Part shown: positions 6,253-8,140 of the stretch, one piece after another
Position numbering within the stretch: the first letter of the stretch is position 1
Layout of the letters: each line of letters starts with the position of its first letter
From: an uncultured Prevotella sp.
Lineage (GTDB): Bacteria > Bacteroidota > Bacteroidia > Bacteroidales > Bacteroidaceae
Assembly (NCBI GenBank): GCA_900557405.1
Contig: USSF01000077.1
Coordinates: 1 to 8,140 of the forward strand
Direction: 5' to 3'
DNA length: 8,140 nucleotides
Notes under the pieces: generated by a model
Databases searched by the model: none
What the model saw: the letters and a program-made list of their open reading frames with translations, nothing else
Told to the model about the DNA's origin: nothing
Made by a program: the position numbers and the translations under genes

Positions 6253-6352
6253 TAAAAAAGAAAAAAACTTTTTTTATTGTACAGGGGGATGGACATGCTG
6301 TTTTATCTGCCTTTTACATGGCATCTAAAGTAATGGCCAAACATTTTTACAA

Positions 6353-7702
6353 CTAAAGCAATCCTGACAGGTCTATTTTATAGTTGGTCGGGAGTTGCTG
6401 CTCCTTTTGGATAAACATGGTCATGTAGATAGGAAGATAAGTAACCTTGCCCACTTGCTTCACATTATCATTGCATAGCACATAACCCCTTGGAATCTTA
6501 TAGGCCGTAGAATTCAACACATTGGACAGAGCCTTATGACGCTCATAATCCTTACCCGACTTCACCTCTAACGGCAACACCTCGCCATTTTGCTCTATCA
6601 CAAAATCCAACTCCCCCTGTCGCTTGCTATTGTAATAATATAATGGGAAGCCATGGGCACATAATTCCTGAGCCACGGCATTTTCATATACGGAGCCAAA
6701 ATTGATGGAAGACTCATTGTCGAGAATCTTCAACTGAATGCCATCAGCATAGAGACTTGCCAGAAGACCGATGTCACCCATGAACAACTTAAACAGATTG
6801 CGACTACTGGAGAGAATCAATGGCACCGTCGGTTCCTCAACATTGTAGACAGGCAGAGCCACTCCAGCATCCTTGAGCCATAAGAAACTGTTCTGATAAC
6901 GCGAGAACTTTAAATTCTCATTTAAGTTCTTGAGAATGAACCGCTTGTTCTTGGCATCAAGCTCAGCAGGAATTCTTTCAAATATCTCCTCTATGTAGAG
7001 CTTATGGTCAGGATCATATTTTGCAATATCTTGTTTATACAATCGGACAATGGAGCGCTGTTCTTCCATCACTTCCCGCAGATTATTGGTATCCAAGTAT
7101 TTCACAACGGCAGCAGGCATACCACCAACGATGAGATAAAGACGGAATGTCTCCATCATCTTCTCATGTATAAATTCATCCACAGCAGTACCTTTGTCGA
7201 AATGCTCCTTTAACATCTGAATGATTTTGTCATTGATGCCCAAGGCGGATGCAAACTCCTCAAAGTCCAAAGGATACATATCCTTGATTGTCATATAGCC
7301 CACTGGCGCCGAGCGTAAATTCTTTATCTCGACACCCAACAAACTTCCGCTTAATATATAGCGATAGCTACCTTCCTCTACCAAGAATTTGATGGCAGTG
7401 ACAAGTTCGGGGCATTCCTGCACTTCGTCAAAGAAAACAAGAGTCTTCCCCTTAACCAGATTTTGCTTCGATATAGTAGATAGACGAAGCAAGATATCCT
7501 GACTACTTGTCGCCTTGCTAAAAACGCTAACCAAACCAGAATTCTCAATAAAGTTGATTTCCACAAAATGTTCAAAATGCTCATGCCCAAAGCGTCGGAT
7601 AGAAAAGGTCTTCCCTATCTGCCTTGCTCCAGTAAGCAACAACGCCTTTTTATTTTGCTCAAAAAAGCTCTCTAAATAGCTGTCTATCTTACGTTTAATC
7701 AT
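6353..7702 (-). CDS. ATPase 2: AAA_14 / DUF4143 protein
   Basis: A 449-residue paralogue of ATPase 1. Walker A GARQIGKT (25-32), Walker B LVFFDEVQE (88-96), sensor-like LSGSLLG (117-123), YLIVGGMPAAV (189-199), and the nuclease-like D366 (GELDFVIE), E379 and K381 (PLEVKSGKD) fall at the same residue numbers as in ATPase 1. Function is unknown to me; ATP-dependent action on nucleic acid or another partner is inferred from the folds. I chose the ATG at 7702 (MIKRKIDSYLE), the usual family opening. A TTG at 7789 would add 29 residues, but these only translate the upstream repeat array and break its frame. Its base composition is visibly more AT-rich than the metabolic genes to the left, which suggests separate acquisition. 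Confidence 0.92.
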   Translation of the reverse strand: MIKRKIDSYLESFFEQNKKALLLTGARQIGKTFSIRRFGHEHFEHFVEINFIENSGLVSVFSKATSSQDILLRLSTISKQNLVKGKTLVFFDEVQECPELVTAIKFLVEEGSYRYILSGSLLGVEIKNLRSAPVGYMTIKDMYPLDFEEFASALGINDKIIQMLKEHFDKGTAVDEFIHEKMMETFRLYLIVGGMPAAVVKYLDTNNLREVMEEQRSIVRLYKQDIAKYDPDHKLYIEEIFERIPAELDAKNKRFILKNLNENLKFSRYQNSFLWLKDAGVALPVYNVEEPTVPLILSSSRNLFKLFMGDIGLLASLYADGIQLKILDNESSINFGSVYENAVAQELCAHGFPLYYYNSKRQGELDFVIEQNGEVLPLEVKSGKDYERHKALSNVLNSTAYKIPRGYVLCNDNVKQVGKVTYLPIYMTMFIQKEQQLPTNYKIDLSGLL

Positions 7703-7707
7703 ATTCC

Positions 7708-7823
7708 TGTCCGTTTTTCCAAGGTAAAAAATGGTCTGTTTTGTCCGTTTTTCCAAGGTAAAAGTACTGCATTTTGTCCGTTTTTCCAAGGTAAAATTGG
7801 TCTATTTTGTCCGTTTTTCCAAG
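7708..7823. repeat. Array 2: four ~33-bp repeats before ATPase 2
   Basis: Four identical 16-bp cores TGTCCGTTTTTCCAAG (7708-7723, 7742-7757, 7775-7790, 7808-7823), mostly extended on both sides by TTT and GTAAAA, are spaced 34, 33 and 33 bp apart. The proximal unit ends only 5 bp from the ATPase 2 start codon. The 34-bp step shifts the reading frame, and a TAG follows the distal unit, so the repeat is kept at the nucleic-acid level. On the - strand A/T-tracts fall at offsets of about 0, 10, 20-25 and 33 bp, in phase with the DNA helix, which predicts curved DNA. The core differs from array 1, although A-tract, GC-rich centre and A-tract is a common layout. Confidence 0.9.
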
Positions 7824-7839
7824 ATTTAACGTTCGATAA

Positions 7840-7870
7840 CTATTCTACGATAACCATTCAGCGGTACAAA
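7840..7870 (-). promoter_or_regulatory. Tentative promoter of ATPase 2
   Basis: On the - strand, TTTG (7867-7870), a 19-bp spacer and TAGAATAG (7840-7847) resemble the Bacteroidota promoter, with two mismatches in the -7 box. The 7-bp direct repeats CGATAAC (7834-7840 and 7848-7854, + strand) flank the -7 box. If used, transcription would start near 7833, and all four units of array 2 would lie in a leader of about 130 nt. I found no better promoter inside the array. Confidence 0.35.
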
Positions 7871-8024
7871 GTTGCGTATTACAAGGCGGAACGACAGGAA
7901 GCAGAACAAGGAAACATGGCTTGATTACGGCAGGATATATCGCAGACTGGCGTTTGATGTCACTTTTACACGTTATCAGGGCGATGCACTTTCATTTTAT
8001 CACAACAACAGGAAATACGAATGA
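7854..8024 (+). pseudogene. Possible coding remnant, unidentified
   Basis: An open frame from after a TAA (7851-7853) to TGA (8022-8024) reads as a protein-like sequence, including RNDRKQNKETWLDYGRIYRR and then FDVTFTRYQGDAL, with a balanced mix of residues. It has no ATG and only a weak TTG start (7872). I recognise no family. It could be the 3' end of a decayed gene left beside ATPase 2, or chance. Confidence 0.25.
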
Positions 8025-8140
8025 CAATATGTATTATATAATAAGGTGAAGGGAATGACAGCTTGATGATTTCCAACTTTTTATGTTTAAGTAACTGTTC
8101 AAAATTAATTTTATAAATATGAATAATTCACGAATAAGTT
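8025..8140. other. AT-rich right end, no gene seen
   Basis: Low-GC sequence with no complete gene. An ATG at 8119-8121 opens a frame that stays open to the window edge (seven codons), which is too short to judge. A new gene could start here. Confidence 0.4.

Noticed and set aside
7703..7789. N-terminal extension of ATPase 2 from a TTG start
   Set aside because: The added 29 residues are only translated repeat units with a frame change between them; the ATG at 7702 matches the usual family opening and the paralogue.
8119..8140. Start of a new gene at the right edge
   Set aside because: Only seven codons are visible and no clear promoter or ribosome binding site precedes them.

Overview
The window looks like chromosomal DNA from a Bacteroidota bacterium, most likely Prevotella or a close relative. 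This rests on promoters of the Bacteroidota type (TTTG, about 19 bp, TAnnTTTG), weak Shine-Dalgarno signals, and protein sequences typical of that group. The assignment comes from pattern recognition, not a database search.

The left half (1-3945, + strand) is ordinary core metabolism. A terminator of an unseen upstream gene (14-50) is followed by a heptamer repeat and a promoter. Then come xpt (purine salvage), a YraN-family nuclease-like protein, birA (biotin protein ligase), pyrH (UMP kinase) and a glycerate kinase. birA and pyrH are 19 bp apart and probably cotranscribed. A strong intrinsic terminator lies between pyrH and the glycerate kinase and almost touches the kinase start codon.

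The right half (4067-7702, - strand) holds a small cytoplasmic FKBP-type prolyl isomerase and two paralogous ATPases with an AAA_14 domain and a C-terminal DUF4143 region. Both ATPases keep Walker A, Walker B and a C-terminal D...ExK nuclease-like signature at the same residue numbers. They sit in tandem, separated by about 560 bp of non-coding DNA. ATPase 1 ends 16 bp before the FKBP start.

The most interesting feature is that each ATPase has its own private four-unit repeat array at its 5' end. The arrays share a period of 33-34 bp but have different core sequences. Array 1 (5849-5970) lies just upstream of a near-perfect promoter, and a dyad overlaps the -33 box. Array 2 (7708-7823) runs almost into the start codon and has helically phased A-tracts. 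A one-base change in period and an in-frame stop show that array 2 is not a protein repeat. I infer that the arrays are operator- or leader-type control elements specific to each ATPase. The role of this ATPase family is unknown to me.

Between the two ATPase units there is also a nested palindromic element with six GTGAGGG copies (6151-6252), possibly a mobile or REP-like element. The last 300 bp (7836-8140) hold no convincing gene, only a possible coding remnant.
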